A stretch of DNA of 64,000 bases from Zoogloeaceae bacterium (GCA_024235635.1 JACKMA010000001.1:496001-560000); one strand, 5' to 3'; positions 16,239 through 27,426 are shown, counted from the first letter of the stretch. Translations and numbers: made by a program. Notes: generated by a model from the letters alone, not told the origin.

Positions 16239-16829
16239 TCACGCTTTGTTGCGAATCGCGCTCTTCGGCCGGAACGCCTTGACCACGGCCTCGTTGGTTT
16301 CCACATAGGGACCGCCGATCAGGTCGATACAGTACGGAACAGCGGCAAAGATGCCCGCAACCTTGAGCGTCCCATCCGGCTCGCGCAGCCCCTCGAGGGT
16401 TTCGCGGATCGATTTCGGCTGCCCCGGCAGATTGAGGATCAGCGTGCATCCCCGGATTGCGCCGAGCTGGCGCGAGAGGATTGCGGTCGGCACGAAGTTG
16501 AGTGAAATCTGGCGCATCTGTTCGCCGAATCCCGGCATCAGCCGATCGGCCACGGCCATCGTCGCCTCGGGCGTGACGTCACGCGGCGACGGGCCGGTGC
16601 CGCCCGTGGTCAGCACCAGATTGCAGCCGGCAACGTCGCACAGTTCGACCAGCGTGCGCTCGATCACCGCCTGCTCGTCGGGGATCAGGCGCGGCTCCAT
16701 CTGCCACGGCGAAGCCAGTGCCGCGCCGAACCACTCGCGCAATGCGGGCACGCCCTGATCCTCATAGACACCGCTCGATGCCCGGTCGCTGATCGACACC
16801 AGGCCGATCCTGAAAACCTCATCCTTCAT
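16239..16829 (-). CDS. mog: Molybdopterin adenylyltransferase (MogA/MoaB-like)
   Basis: A 196-residue enzyme that activates molybdopterin by adenylation before molybdenum insertion. IGLVSISDRASSGVYEDQG, LVLTTGGTGPSPRDVTPEAT and the C-terminal NLPGQPKSIRETLEGL are the family's nucleotide- and pterin-binding blocks. ATG at 16829 is 9 nt from AGGAGG; an ATG two codons earlier (16835) is also possible. The start overlaps the end of yjgA, so the two are co-translated. Other molybdenum cofactor genes are absent from the window. Confidence 0.9.
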   Translation of the reverse strand: MKDEVFRIGLVSISDRASSGVYEDQGVPALREWFGAALASPWQMEPRLIPDEQAVIERTLVELCDVAGCNLVLTTGGTGPSPRDVTPEATMAVADRLMPGFGEQMRQISLNFVPTAILSRQLGAIRGCTLILNLPGQPKSIRETLEGLREPDGTLKVAGIFAAVPYCIDLIGGPYVETNEAVVKAFRPKSAIRNKA

Positions 16830-17379
16830 GGTCATCTTCCTCCTGCCCTTCATGCCAGTCCGGCCGACCGGCACCATCGTCGAGCGCCCGCAACAAGCGA
16901 AACAGCTGACGGTAGGCCTTCGGCGCCTTGCCGAGCTGTTGTTCCTTCAAAGCATTGCGACGCAGCACACGCAGTTGCTGCAGATCGGCACTTGGCCACT
17001 GCTCGGCGACCTGCTGCATCACCGATTCGTCGGCGAGCAGGCGGTCCCGCAGATCCTCGATGCGATGTTGCCGCGCCACTTGTTCGCGCGAACGCCCGGC
17101 GAACTCGTCCAATGCCCGGCGGATCGGCTCGGGATCGACGTCGCGCATCAGGCGGCCGACGTACTGCAACTGCCGACGCCGGGCGCCATGCTGTCGGATC
17201 CGCTGGGCCTCGAGCACTGCGTCGCGCAGGGCATCCGGCATCGGCACCCGCAGCAGGCGTTCGCTGCTCAATGCCACCAGCGCTTCGCCGAGCGCCTGCA
17301 ATTCGAGCATTTCCTTCTTGCGGCGGGTCTTGCTTGCCGGCAGTTCGGCGGTATCGGTATCCGGCTCGTTTGGATGCAT
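16819..17379 (-). CDS. darP: Ribosome biogenesis factor YjgA (DarP, DUF615)
   Basis: A 186-residue, highly charged helical protein that associates with late 50S ribosome precursors. SKTRRKKEMLELQALGEAL at the N-terminus and the C-terminal QLRVLRRNALKEQ...PKAYRQLFRLLR are the DUF615 signatures. It is divergent from pmbA, an arrangement conserved in beta- and gammaproteobacteria, with a 61-bp shared promoter gap containing TTATAG. Confidence 0.92.
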   Translation of the reverse strand: MHPNEPDTDTAELPASKTRRKKEMLELQALGEALVALSSERLLRVPMPDALRDAVLEAQRIRQHGARRRQLQYVGRLMRDVDPEPIRRALDEFAGRSREQVARQHRIEDLRDRLLADESVMQQVAEQWPSADLQQLRVLRRNALKEQQLGKAPKAYRQLFRLLRALDDGAGRPDWHEGQEEDDHEG

Positions 17380-17440
17380 CGGGCGGTCGTCGCGGTGAAG
17401 GGGTTAAGATTATAGACTCGACATCGCAAGCGCCCGACCC

Positions 17441-18781
17441 ATGTCCAGCCAAGGCTTCAGCTTCTCCCGCGATCAGCTCACCGGCATCGCCGGGCACATT
17501 CTCGATCATGCCCGTACGGTCGGCGCCAGTGCCTGCGAGACCGACGTCTCGGAAGGATTCGGCCAGAGCGTGACGGTGCGCAAGGGCGAGACCGACACCA
17601 TCGAATACAACCGCGACAAGGGGGTCGGGGTGACCGTCTACCTCGGCCAGAAGCGCGGGCATGCCTCCACCTCCGACTTTTCCGAGGAGGCGCTTCGCGC
17701 CGCCGTCGAAGCCGCGATCCAGATCGCCCGCTTCACTGCCGAGGACCCCTGCGCCGGGCTGGCCGATCCCGAATTGCTGGCCACCGAGATTCCGGACCTC
17801 GACCTGTTCCATCCGTGGGCGCCGGCGGTCGAGGAAGCGCTGGACCTCGCCAGGCGCTGCGAGCAGGCGGCTTTCGACACCAGCCCGAAGATCACCAATT
17901 CCGAAGGCGCCAGCGTATCCAGCCAGCAGTCGCATTTCATCTCGGCCAACAGCCTCGGCTTCTGCGCCGGCTACGCCACCACCCGCCACAGCGTGTCCTG
18001 TTCGGTCATCGCCGGGCACGGCGACGGCATGCAGCGGGACGACTGGTACGACAGCCGGCGCGACGTCCACGACTTGCAGGGCGCCGAGGAGATCGGCGCC
18101 ACCGCGGCCCGGCGCGCCGAAGCGCGCCTCGGCGCGCAAAGGATTGCGACCTGCGAGCTGCCGGTGCTGTTCGAGGCGCCGCTGGCCGTGTCCCTGCTCG
18201 GCAATTTCGTCCACGCGGCCAGCGGTGGCGCGCTGTACCGGCGCGCGTCCTTCCTGGTCGACGGTCTCGACAAGCCCCTGTTTGCGGCACATGTCGATAT
18301 CGACGAGCGACCCCACTTGCGCAAGGCCTCCGGCAGCGCGCCGTTCGACAGCGACGGCGTCGCCACCCGGGACCGCAGGATCGTGGCCGGCGGCACGCTC
18401 GAGGGGTATTTCCTGAGCTGCTATTCGGCCCGCAAGCTCGGCATGCAGACCACCGGCAACGCCGGCGGCTCGCACAACCTGAAAATCAGCCATGGCGACC
18501 GGGACTTCGACCGGATGCTCGCGCTGATGGACCGTGGCCTGCTGGTCACCGAATTGCTCGGGCAGGGCGTCAACTACGTCACCGGTGACTATTCCCGAGG
18601 TGCCGCCGGCTTCTGGGTCGAAAACGGGCGCGTGGCCTATCCGGTCGAGGAGATTACGATCGCCGGCAACCTCGCCGAGATGTTCCGCAATATCGTCGAG
18701 ATCGGCGCCGATGTCTGGGACCGCGGCGCCAAGCACACCGGCTCGATCCTGATCGATCGCATGAAGATCGCCGGCAAGTGA
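17441..18781 (+). CDS. pmbA: Metalloprotease PmbA/TldE
   Basis: A 446-residue member of the TldD/PmbA (TldE) family; TldD-TldE heterodimers degrade unfolded peptides and mature microcin B17. TVRKGETDTIEYNRDKGVGVTVYLG, the central FEAPLAVSLLGNFVHAASGGALYRRASFL and the C-terminal GVNYVTGDYSRGAAGFWVENG are the family blocks. As expected for the TldE side, no HExxxH metal site is visible; that belongs to TldD, whose gene is not in the window. It stands divergent from darP. Confidence 0.94.
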   Translation: MSSQGFSFSRDQLTGIAGHILDHARTVGASACETDVSEGFGQSVTVRKGETDTIEYNRDKGVGVTVYLGQKRGHASTSDFSEEALRAAVEAAIQIARFTAEDPCAGLADPELLATEIPDLDLFHPWAPAVEEALDLARRCEQAAFDTSPKITNSEGASVSSQQSHFISANSLGFCAGYATTRHSVSCSVIAGHGDGMQRDDWYDSRRDVHDLQGAEEIGATAARRAEARLGAQRIATCELPVLFEAPLAVSLLGNFVHAASGGALYRRASFLVDGLDKPLFAAHVDIDERPHLRKASGSAPFDSDGVATRDRRIVAGGTLEGYFLSCYSARKLGMQTTGNAGGSHNLKISHGDRDFDRMLALMDRGLLVTELLGQGVNYVTGDYSRGAAGFWVENGRVAYPVEEITIAGNLAEMFRNIVEIGADVWDRGAKHTGSILIDRMKIAGK

Positions 18782-18919
18782 GGAACGGCCGCAGGGCGCA
18801 CCGGGGCTGCGACGGCATGCTGCCGACCGCTTGGGAAAACCCCAATAGATGGGCCATTCCGACTCAATTATCGTTTTCCCGCTTCATCAGCACGTCCATC
18901 TAAAGAGGAGAGAGACAGT

Positions 18920-20005
18920 ATGGAACGCCGTTCCTTCCTTAAATCTGCGGGTGCAGGCGTCGCCGCGAGTGCGACCCTGATCAGCCCTGCTCGTGCAGCC
19001 GAATTGCCGGCGCTGAAATGGCGCCTGGCCTCGAGTTTCCCGAAGAGCCTGGACACCATCTTCGGTGCTGCCGACGATTTCGCGAAACGCGTCTTGGAAG
19101 CCACGGGCGGCAAGTTCGAGATCCGTGTATTTCCTGGCGGCGAACTGGTGCCGGCCTTCTCCGTCATGGATGCGGTCAAGGATGGCACGGTCGAGTGCGG
19201 CCACACCGCCTCCTACTACTTCTTCGGCAAGGATCCCACGTTCGCGCTCGATACCGCGGTACCTTTCGGCCTGACCTATCGCCAATTCGCCGCATGGACG
19301 AAGTACGGCGGCGGCATGGAATTGCTGCGCGCGTTCTTCAACGGCTACAACATCCAGAATTTCCCGATGGGCAACACTGGGGTCCAGATGGGAGGCTGGT
19401 TCCGCAAGGAAATCAAGACCGTCAAGGATCTCGAAGGCCTCAAGTTCCGTGTCGGGGGCTTCGCCGGGCAAGTGCTTGCCAAGCTCGGTGTCGTGCCGCA
19501 GCAGATCCCTGGTGGCGATGTTTACCCCTCGCTGGAGAAGGGCACGATCGACGCGGCCGAGTGGATCGGGCCTTACGACGACGAGAAACTCGGTTTCAAT
19601 AAGGTGGCGAAGTACTATTACTATCCCGGCTGGTGGGAAGGCGGCCCGAACCTGTCGCTATACATCGGCAAGGACAAGTGGGACAGCCTGCCGCCCGAGT
19701 ACCAGGCAATCATCCAGGCGGCCGCTGCCGAAGCGGACGTGGGCATGATGGCAAAGTACGACGCCAAGAACCCGACCGCGCTGAAGAAGCTGGTGGCCGG
19801 TGGCGCGCAGTTGCGCCCGTTCCCGTTGCCGGTGCTGGAAGCCTGCTACAAGGCGGCCATGGACGTCTATGCAGAGGTCGGTCAGACCAATGCCGCGTTC
19901 AAGAAGATCCACGATCACATGACCGACTTCCAGAAGGATCAGACGCTCTGGATGAGCGTTGCGGAAGGCAACTTCGACCGCTTCATGCAGAGCCGCAAGC
20001 GCTAG
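18920..20005 (+). CDS. TRAP substrate-binding protein, TakP-like, with Tat signal
   Basis: A 361-residue periplasmic protein. The N-terminus MERRSFLKSAGAG carries a twin-arginine motif (RRSFLK), so it is probably exported folded, as in the TakP-like group. GVQMGGWFRKEI, GLKFRVGGFAG (R177) and EWIGPYDDEKLGF plus YYYYPGWWEGGP are hallmarks of the alpha-keto-acid/'mannitol-chloroaromatic' TRAP binding proteins. AGAGGAGAGA precedes the ATG. Its permease subunits are encoded convergently at 20776-23054. Likely ligands are 2-oxo or aromatic carboxylates; the exact one is not readable. Confidence 0.88.
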   Translation: MERRSFLKSAGAGVAASATLISPARAAELPALKWRLASSFPKSLDTIFGAADDFAKRVLEATGGKFEIRVFPGGELVPAFSVMDAVKDGTVECGHTASYYFFGKDPTFALDTAVPFGLTYRQFAAWTKYGGGMELLRAFFNGYNIQNFPMGNTGVQMGGWFRKEIKTVKDLEGLKFRVGGFAGQVLAKLGVVPQQIPGGDVYPSLEKGTIDAAEWIGPYDDEKLGFNKVAKYYYYPGWWEGGPNLSLYIGKDKWDSLPPEYQAIIQAAAAEADVGMMAKYDAKNPTALKKLVAGGAQLRPFPLPVLEACYKAAMDVYAEVGQTNAAFKKIHDHMTDFQKDQTLWMSVAEGNFDRFMQSRKR

Positions 20006-20029
20006 CACTCTGATCGCCTCGGCGACTAG

Positions 20030-20050
20030 ACGCCCCGCCCAGCGGGGCGT
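20030..20050. terminator. Strong hairpin between the convergent TakP-like and dioxygenase genes
   Basis: ACGCCCCGC-CCA-GCGGGGCGT is a perfect 9-bp stem with a 3-nt loop in the 51-bp gap between two convergent genes. Neither side has a T-run, so efficiency is doubtful, but position and stem favour a bidirectional terminator. Confidence 0.5.
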
Positions 20051-20056
20051 CGTCGT

Positions 20057-20659
20057 CTACGGCGCCTTAACGCCGCCGAGGACGAAATCGAAGACGCCGC
20101 TCAGGGTGCCGTCTGCGGTCCTTCCCAGGCGCACTGTCTGCGACGCTTCGCGCAACGACAGGCGGCCGGAGTCGATTCCGCGCTCACCGCTTTGTCGCGG
20201 CAGGTAGAGCTGGGTAATCAGGAATTCGTGCCCGCCACGCAACAGTCGGACGTGGAAATGGGGCGGTCGTGAGGCATATCCTGCCGGCACTACGGTCGTG
20301 AATCGATATCGCCCGGCTTCGTCGCTGGTTGCCGCTCCGAAGCCCTGAAAATCCGGGTCACGCTGGCCGGGCAGAGGATCGCCTGAATGGATGTAGCGCC
20401 CGCCCGCGTCTGTCTGCCACAGCTCGATGCGCACGCCGGCCAGCGCGTTGCCGTCGGTATCGAGCACCCGCCCGCCGAGCCGGATCCGCTCGCCACGGGC
20501 ACTGCCGACGTGCCCGCGGATCGTGGTCAGGTCGTCGTCGACGTCCGACGGCAGCACGTCCGGAAAGAACGGACCCTCGACATCGCGCGGCGTCGGCGCC
20601 GCAGCCGACACCGTCTCGCACATCAGCGTGACGGCAAGCCCGAACAAGGCGGCTCTCAT
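20057..20659 (-). CDS. Exported intradiol ring-cleavage dioxygenase-like protein
   Basis: A 200-residue protein of the protocatechuate 3,4-dioxygenase / catechol 1,2-dioxygenase fold with an N-terminal signal peptide (MRAALFGLAVTLMCETVSA). The full set of Fe(III) ligands is present in the expected places: Y89 (GRYIH), Y128 (PAGYASR), H134 and H136 (RPPHFH). The ATG at 20659 is preceded by GGGAGAG and opens into a signal peptide; the frame is open to 20779 but that stretch does not look secretory. It follows the TRAP permease genes on the same strand. An extracytoplasmic dioxygenase beside an aromatic-acid-type TRAP system suggests work on an aromatic substrate, which is inference. Confidence 0.8.
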   Translation of the reverse strand: MRAALFGLAVTLMCETVSAAAPTPRDVEGPFFPDVLPSDVDDDLTTIRGHVGSARGERIRLGGRVLDTDGNALAGVRIELWQTDAGGRYIHSGDPLPGQRDPDFQGFGAATSDEAGRYRFTTVVPAGYASRPPHFHVRLLRGGHEFLITQLYLPRQSGERGIDSGRLSLREASQTVRLGRTADGTLSGVFDFVLGGVKAP

Positions 20660-20775
20660 GAGATCTCTCCCGTGTCCTTCCACACACGGATCGATTCGAC
20701 CGGGCTTGGTTCCCCGCCATGGGTGACGGGCGCAGGCTGGCGACCGGCAGCGATCCGGCCGCACAGCCTCTCGCG

Positions 20776-22487
<1,712 letters not shown>

Positions 22488-22491
<4 letters not shown>

Positions 22492-23054
22492 TGTCCGTCC
22501 TCCGCTTCCACGTGCTCGACGCCATGTCCGCCCTTGGTCAGCGGATCTGGCCCGTGGCCGAAGACGAAAGCGAGTCGCTTGATCAACTCCGACAGCGCCT
22601 GCAGGCCGAGCAGCGAGAAGCCGACCGGAATCAGCAGGCGGACGGGCCAGCGGATCAGGCCGCCGGCGTTCGACGACTGCTCGTCATTGACGTAGGACTC
22701 GACGAACGACGGCCACGACATCGTCACGATCATGTAGCAGACCGGCAGCAGGAACAGCACGATGCCGACGATATCGACCCAGTTGCGTCCCTTCGCGGAC
22801 AAGCGGTTGGAAACCAGGTCGATGCGCACGTGCTCGTTGCGCAGGAAGGTATATCCCGAGCACAGCAGGAAGACGGCCGAGAACAGGTACCACTGCACCT
22901 CGAGCATCGCATTCGAGCTGAGATTGAAGCCGTAGCGGCTGAACGCATTGCCGGCGCTGATCAGCGATGCCAGCAATACCAGCCAGAGCGCCGCACGACC
23001 GACCTTGTCATTGATCCAGTCGATCGACCAGGACAACTTCAACAACATTTTCAC
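22488..23054 (-). CDS. TRAP transporter small permease (DctQ type)
   Basis: A 188-residue, four-helix inner-membrane protein with the subfamily's AGNAFSRYGFNLSSNAMLEVQWYLFSAVFLL and NEHVRIDLV features (given in two parts: 22890-22960 and 22800-22835). It is the QM partner of the TakP-like binding protein. The GTG at 23054 is favoured over the ATG at 23048 because GGAGG lies 8 nt before the GTG but 14 nt before the ATG. It is first in the operon Q-M-dioxygenase and divergent from the phosphatase gene. Confidence 0.9.
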
Positions 23055-23261
23055 CGGACCATCCTCCCCGTTGCAGCGGCACCGTCGTCAGCGCTGCGGC
23101 ACCTGCATTCTTCGCCCGAACCCACCCGGACACCACGGCCGCCATTATGGCCGGGTTCGCGCCGCGCGAAATCAGGGGAAACGCTTAAGCCGGCCGTTTG
23201 CGGGGTGGACAGCGGCGATCCGACAGGCCATCCTTGCGCGCCCAGCCCGCAGGAACCCGAA

Positions 23262-23897
23262 ATGACGACGCGCATCTGCCTGGTCAGGCACGGCGAGACC
23301 GCATGGAATCTCGAACGCCGGCTGCAGGGCCACACCGACGTGCCGCTCAATGCAACCGGACGGGCGCAGGCCGAAGCCACCGCGCTGAGCCTTGCCGGGC
23401 ATCGCTTCGACGCCCTCTACACCAGCGACCTGCAACGCGCTCGCCAGACCGCCGACGCCGCGGCCCGGCAGCTCGGCCTCGTGCCGATCATGCTCGAGCA
23501 GTTGCGCGAGCGCCATTTCGGAAACTTCCAGGGCCTGACCTACGAACAGGCCCGGGCGCGGCATCCCGAGGCCTATCGCCTGTTCGAGCAGCGCGATCCG
23601 GATTACGACTTCGGCGACGGCGAAAGCCTGACGACCTTCGCCGCACGGATCCGGAAGACAGTCACCGACCTGGCCGTCCGGCATCCGGACAGCCGCCTGT
23701 TGCTGGTTGCCCACGGCGGCGTTCTCGACACCGTGCATCGCATGGTGCGCGACCTTCCGCTGCAGCCACCACGCGACTTTCTGATCCCGAATGCCGCGCT
23801 GAACTGGATCGATTACGCGGCCGGCGCCTGGCGCATCGTGTCATGGGCGGAACAGGCCCACCTGGACCAAGCGCGTGACGAATTGCCCAACGCCTGA
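23262..23897 (+). CDS. Histidine phosphatase family protein (GpmB/CobC-like)
   Basis: A 211-residue branch-1 histidine phosphatase. LVRHGETAWN holds the phosphorylated histidine, ERHFGNFQGLTYEQ the acid, and LLLVAHGGVLD the second histidine. Such enzymes include cofactor-independent 'phosphoglycerate mutase-like' phosphatases and alpha-ribazole phosphatase; the substrate cannot be decided. The ATG at 23262 has AGGAA 8 nt upstream; the long upstream open frame overlaps the divergent permease gene and is not coding. Confidence 0.88.
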   Translation: MTTRICLVRHGETAWNLERRLQGHTDVPLNATGRAQAEATALSLAGHRFDALYTSDLQRARQTADAAARQLGLVPIMLEQLRERHFGNFQGLTYEQARARHPEAYRLFEQRDPDYDFGDGESLTTFAARIRKTVTDLAVRHPDSRLLLVAHGGVLDTVHRMVRDLPLQPPRDFLIPNAALNWIDYAAGAWRIVSWAEQAHLDQARDELPNA

Positions 23898-24038
23898 ACG
23901 GTGCACGAAGGCCTGGCGAAGTCACTCCGGCGAGCCACCGAAACCGGGCAACGGACGCGCATCCGGCCCTACTGCGGCGCACCATCCCCGGGCCTGCACC
24001 GTGGTAACATCCGCCTTTATGCCTGAGCTGGGACAAGC

Positions 24039-25289
24039 ATGTTTTCCAAGAACCAAACCATCGCATCCGTCGACGCCGAGATCTGGGACGCCATACAGGC
24101 CGAGAATCGACGCCAGGAAGATCACATCGAACTGATTGCGTCGGAGAACTACGTCAGCGTTCCGGTCATGCAGGCCCAGGGTTCGCAACTGACCAACAAG
24201 TACGCCGAGGGCTACCCCGGAAAGCGCTACTACGGTGGTTGCGAGCACGTCGACGTGGCCGAGGCGATCGCAATCGACCGCGTCAAGAAGATCTTCGGTG
24301 CCGATGCCGCCAACGTCCAGCCGAATTCCGGCTCGCAGGCCAACCAGGCGGTGCTGATGGCCTTTGCCAAGCCGGGCGACACGATCATGGGCATGAGTCT
24401 CGCCGAGGGCGGACACCTCACCCACGGCATGCCGCTCAACATGTCCGGCAAGTGGTTCAACGTGGTCGCCTACGGTCTCGACAAGAACGAGGCGATCGAC
24501 TACGAAGCGATGGAGCGCCTGGCCCGTGAACACAAGCCGCGCATCATCATCGCCGGCGCCTCGGCCTACTCGCTGCGCATCGACTTCGAACGTTTCGCTC
24601 GCATCGCGAAGGAAGTCGGGGCGATCTTCTGGGTCGACATGGCCCACTACGCGGGTCTGATCGCGGCCGGCTACTACCCCAATCCGGTTCCGCACGCGGA
24701 CGTCGTCACGTCGACCACCCACAAGACCCTGCGGGGTCCGCGCGGCGGCATCATCCTGATGAAGGCAGAGCACGAGAAGGCGATCAACTCGGCGATCTTT
24801 CCAGGGCTGCAGGGTGGGCCGCTGATGCATGTCATCGCAGCCAAGGCAGTCGCCTTCAAGGAAGCCATGGCACCCGGATTCAAGCGCTACCAAGAGCAGG
24901 TCATCGCCAATGCCCGCGTCATGACCCGCGTGCTCGGTGAAGAGCGCGGTCTGCGCGTCGTGTCCGGACGCACCGAGAGTCACGTCTTCCTGGTGGATCT
25001 GCGGGCCAAGAAGATCACCGGCAAGGAGGCCGAGGCCGTGCTCGGCCAGGCCCACATCACGGTCAATAAGAATGCGATTCCGAACGACCCGGAAAAGCCC
25101 TTCGTGACCTCCGGCATCCGCATCGGCACGCCGGCGATGACCACCCGCGGCTTCACCGAGATCGAAGCCGAAAAGGTCGCCCACCTGATCGCCGACGTGC
25201 TCGATGCGCCGCACGACGAATCGGTCATTGCGCGGGTGCGCGGCAAGGCGTCGGAGCTTTGCGCGAAATTTCCGGTCTACGGCGACTGA
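24039..25289 (+). CDS. glyA: Serine hydroxymethyltransferase
   Basis: A 416-residue PLP enzyme interconverting serine plus tetrahydrofolate with glycine plus 5,10-methylene-tetrahydrofolate, the main source of one-carbon units. The catalytic lysine sits in TSTTHKTLRGPRGG. ENYVSVPVMQAQGSQLTNKYAEGYPGKRYYGG (24150-24240) and HLTHGMPLNMSGKWF are invariant blocks. The nrdR and ribD genes follow on the same strand, a conserved betaproteobacterial order. Confidence 0.97.
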   Translation: MFSKNQTIASVDAEIWDAIQAENRRQEDHIELIASENYVSVPVMQAQGSQLTNKYAEGYPGKRYYGGCEHVDVAEAIAIDRVKKIFGADAANVQPNSGSQANQAVLMAFAKPGDTIMGMSLAEGGHLTHGMPLNMSGKWFNVVAYGLDKNEAIDYEAMERLAREHKPRIIIAGASAYSLRIDFERFARIAKEVGAIFWVDMAHYAGLIAAGYYPNPVPHADVVTSTTHKTLRGPRGGIILMKAEHEKAINSAIFPGLQGGPLMHVIAAKAVAFKEAMAPGFKRYQEQVIANARVMTRVLGEERGLRVVSGRTESHVFLVDLRAKKITGKEAEAVLGQAHITVNKNAIPNDPEKPFVTSGIRIGTPAMTTRGFTEIEAEKVAHLIADVLDAPHDESVIARVRGKASELCAKFPVYGD

Positions 25290-25361
25290 CGGCACCGTGA
25301 TGGCGCCCGCGCGCTCGCGAGGGCGTCGCGCGTGCGCTGGCCGGCTCGCGGGAGGCATGCG

Positions 25362-25841
25362 ATGAAATGTCCATTCTGCGGTGAACAATCGACCCAGGTG
25401 ACCGACACCCGGGAAAACGAGGATGCCGACATCGTTCGTCGGCGCCGCCGCTGTCTGGCCTGCGACAAGCGCTTCACCACCTACGAGCGGATCGATCTCA
25501 AGCTGCCGGTCGTGATCAAGCGCAATGGCAGCCGCACCGAGTTCGACCGCGCCAAGTTGCTCGGCAGCATGAAGCTGGCACTGCGCAAGCGCCCGGTCAT
25601 GGCGGAGAACGTCGATGCGGCGATCGGCCGCATCGAGGCCCGCCTGCTGTCCCTCGGCGAGCGTGAGATTCCGAGCGAGCGCATCGGCGAACTGGTGATG
25701 CGCGAACTTCGCAAGCTCGACAAGGTCGCCTACGTGCGATTCGCATCGGTCTATCGCAATTTCGAGGACGTGGACGGATTTTCCGAAGCGGTGCGCGAAG
25801 TCACCCGCGGCCGCTCCCGCGCGCGCGCCAGCCGAAGCTGA
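25362..25841 (+). CDS. nrdR: Transcriptional repressor NrdR
   Basis: A 159-residue regulator of ribonucleotide reductase genes. The N-terminal zinc ribbon (MKCPFCGEQSTQV ... RRRCLACDKRFTTYER, two CxxC pairs) binds NrdR boxes; the ATP-cone domain (VIKRNGSRTEFDRAKL onward) senses ATP/dATP. The ATG at 25362 follows GGAGG by 6 nt; an in-frame GTG at 25332 would add ten residues not seen in the family. It lies between glyA and ribD. Confidence 0.96.
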   Translation: MKCPFCGEQSTQVTDTRENEDADIVRRRRRCLACDKRFTTYERIDLKLPVVIKRNGSRTEFDRAKLLGSMKLALRKRPVMAENVDAAIGRIEARLLSLGEREIPSERIGELVMRELRKLDKVAYVRFASVYRNFEDVDGFSEAVREVTRGRSRARASRS

Positions 25842-25848
25842 GCGCGCC

Positions 25849-26955
25849 ATGGGCGAATTCACCGCCGAAGACCATCGCTTCATGTCCGCCGCTCTGTGTC
25901 AGGCCGCACTCGGCCTGACCAGCACCAGCCCGAATCCGCGGGTCGGCTGCGTGATCGTGCGAGACGGCAAGGTCGTCGGCCAGGGATGGCACGAGCGCGC
26001 CGGCGAAGCCCATGCCGAGGTCCATGCGTTGCAGGCGGCGGGGCAGCTTGCACGCGGTTCGACGGTGTACGTGACGCTGGAACCATGCGCCCATCACGGC
26101 CGCACGCCGCCTTGCACGGAGGCGCTGATCGGCGCCGGCGTCGGCCGCGTGGTGGCGGCGATGCAGGATCCGAATCCGGCGGTGTCGGGTCGCGGGCTGG
26201 CGCGACTCGCCGATGCCGGCATCGACACCGCATGTGGTCTGCTGGCAGACGAGGCGGAGGAATTGAACTGCGGTTTCGTGTCGCGCATGCGACGCGGCCG
26301 GCCGTGGCTGCGAATCAAGTCCGCCGCGAGCCTGGATGGCCGCATCGCGCTGGCCAATGGCGTCAGCCAGTGGATCAGCAGTGCCGCATCGCGCACCGAT
26401 GCCCACCTTTGGCGCGCGCGCAGCTGCGCGATCCTGACCGGTGTCGGGACCGTCCTCCACGACGACCCCCAACTCACGGTGCGTGCCGTCGATTGTGGTC
26501 GGCAGCCGATCAAGGTGGTCGTGGATTCCCGGCTGCGCATGCCGCCGTCCGCGCGCCTGCTGGCGAGCGGACGCGTCCTGGTGGCCTGCGCCGAGATGAT
26601 CGACGACAGAGCCGATGCATTGCAGGCCCGTGGCGCAGAGATCCTTCACCTGCCGGGCGCGAACGGACGGGTCGACCTGTGGGGAGTCCTGCGCACACTG
26701 GCCAACCAGGGCGTCAATGAGGTGCTCGGCGAAGCCGGCCCGGCGCTCGGCGGCGCACTGCTCACAGGCGGTTGCGTCGACGAACTGCTGCTCTACCTGG
26801 CACCCACGATCCTGGGCAGCGGCGCGCGTGCCCTGTTCGAGCTGGCTGACATCACGTCGCTCGATCAGGCGCACGGCTGGCGAATCCATGAACTTCGACA
26901 GATCGATTGCGACCTGCGCCTGCGTCTGAGGCCGCAGCCGCCATCCGCCGGCTGA
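25849..26955 (+). CDS. ribD: Bifunctional riboflavin biosynthesis deaminase/reductase RibD
   Basis: A 368-residue enzyme for the second and third steps of riboflavin synthesis. The N-terminal cytidine-deaminase-like domain has the zinc site HAEVHAL and EPCAHHGRTPPCTEAL. The C-terminal reductase domain (from ~residue 150; IKSAASLDGRIALANGVSQWIS, EVLGEAGPALGGALL) uses NADPH. It begins 7 bp after nrdR. The expected next gene, ribE, does not follow; a convergent gene of unknown function does. Confidence 0.95.
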   Translation: MGEFTAEDHRFMSAALCQAALGLTSTSPNPRVGCVIVRDGKVVGQGWHERAGEAHAEVHALQAAGQLARGSTVYVTLEPCAHHGRTPPCTEALIGAGVGRVVAAMQDPNPAVSGRGLARLADAGIDTACGLLADEAEELNCGFVSRMRRGRPWLRIKSAASLDGRIALANGVSQWISSAASRTDAHLWRARSCAILTGVGTVLHDDPQLTVRAVDCGRQPIKVVVDSRLRMPPSARLLASGRVLVACAEMIDDRADALQARGAEILHLPGANGRVDLWGVLRTLANQGVNEVLGEAGPALGGALLTGGCVDELLLYLAPTILGSGARALFELADITSLDQAHGWRIHELRQIDCDLRLRLRPQPPSAG

Positions 26956-26970
26956 GCCCGGCTGCGGCGG

Positions 26971-27426
26971 CTACTTGTACTCGCGCAATTCGCGCGGCGT
27001 GTCGTCCCGATCGCCGTGCGGATGGTGGTCGTAGACCTTGATGTAGACCTCGTTGGACTGCTTGATCAGACGCTCGGGCGATCGCAGGTTGTGGATCTGG
27101 GTATCTTCGGCAAAGTAGATGAACGCCCGCATCAGCTTGGTCAGCAGCGAATTGTCCAGATGGAAACCGGCGTCCGTCAGCGCCTTTTCGAGCGATTCCA
27201 GAGAGTACTCGACGATCGAATACTCGACGCAGATGGCATCCGACCGGGCCGCCGGGCGCGCGGCCAGCCCCTTCAGCGCACGCAGCGCCGAGCAGGCCTG
27301 CTCGACCTGATTGGGCGGCAACGGACGGAAACGGATCTCGCGCTGCTTGTGCAGGCCCGAAACGCTGGTGCCGTGATTCTCGCCATGTCGCCTGCCGGCA
27401 AGCTTGTAGGCTGTTTCGCGCCGCAT
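26971..27426 (-). CDS. Conserved-looking hypothetical protein, function unknown
   Basis: A 151-residue soluble protein that I cannot assign. The middle (ICVEYSIVEYSLESLEKALTDAGFHLDN) alternates strand and helix in the manner of a ferredoxin-like (heavy-metal-associated type) fold but has no CxxC metal site. The C-terminus is unusual: a helix AFIYFAEDTQIHN then KVYDHHPHGDRDDTPRELR, rich in His and Asp. It lies 23 bp downstream of ctp on the same strand and is probably in the gpmA-envC-ctp transcription direction. Codon use matches its neighbours, so it is likely native. Confidence 0.6.
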   Translation of the reverse strand: MRRETAYKLAGRRHGENHGTSVSGLHKQREIRFRPLPPNQVEQACSALRALKGLAARPAARSDAICVEYSIVEYSLESLEKALTDAGFHLDNSLLTKLMRAFIYFAEDTQIHNLRSPERLIKQSNEVYIKVYDHHPHGDRDDTPRELREYK

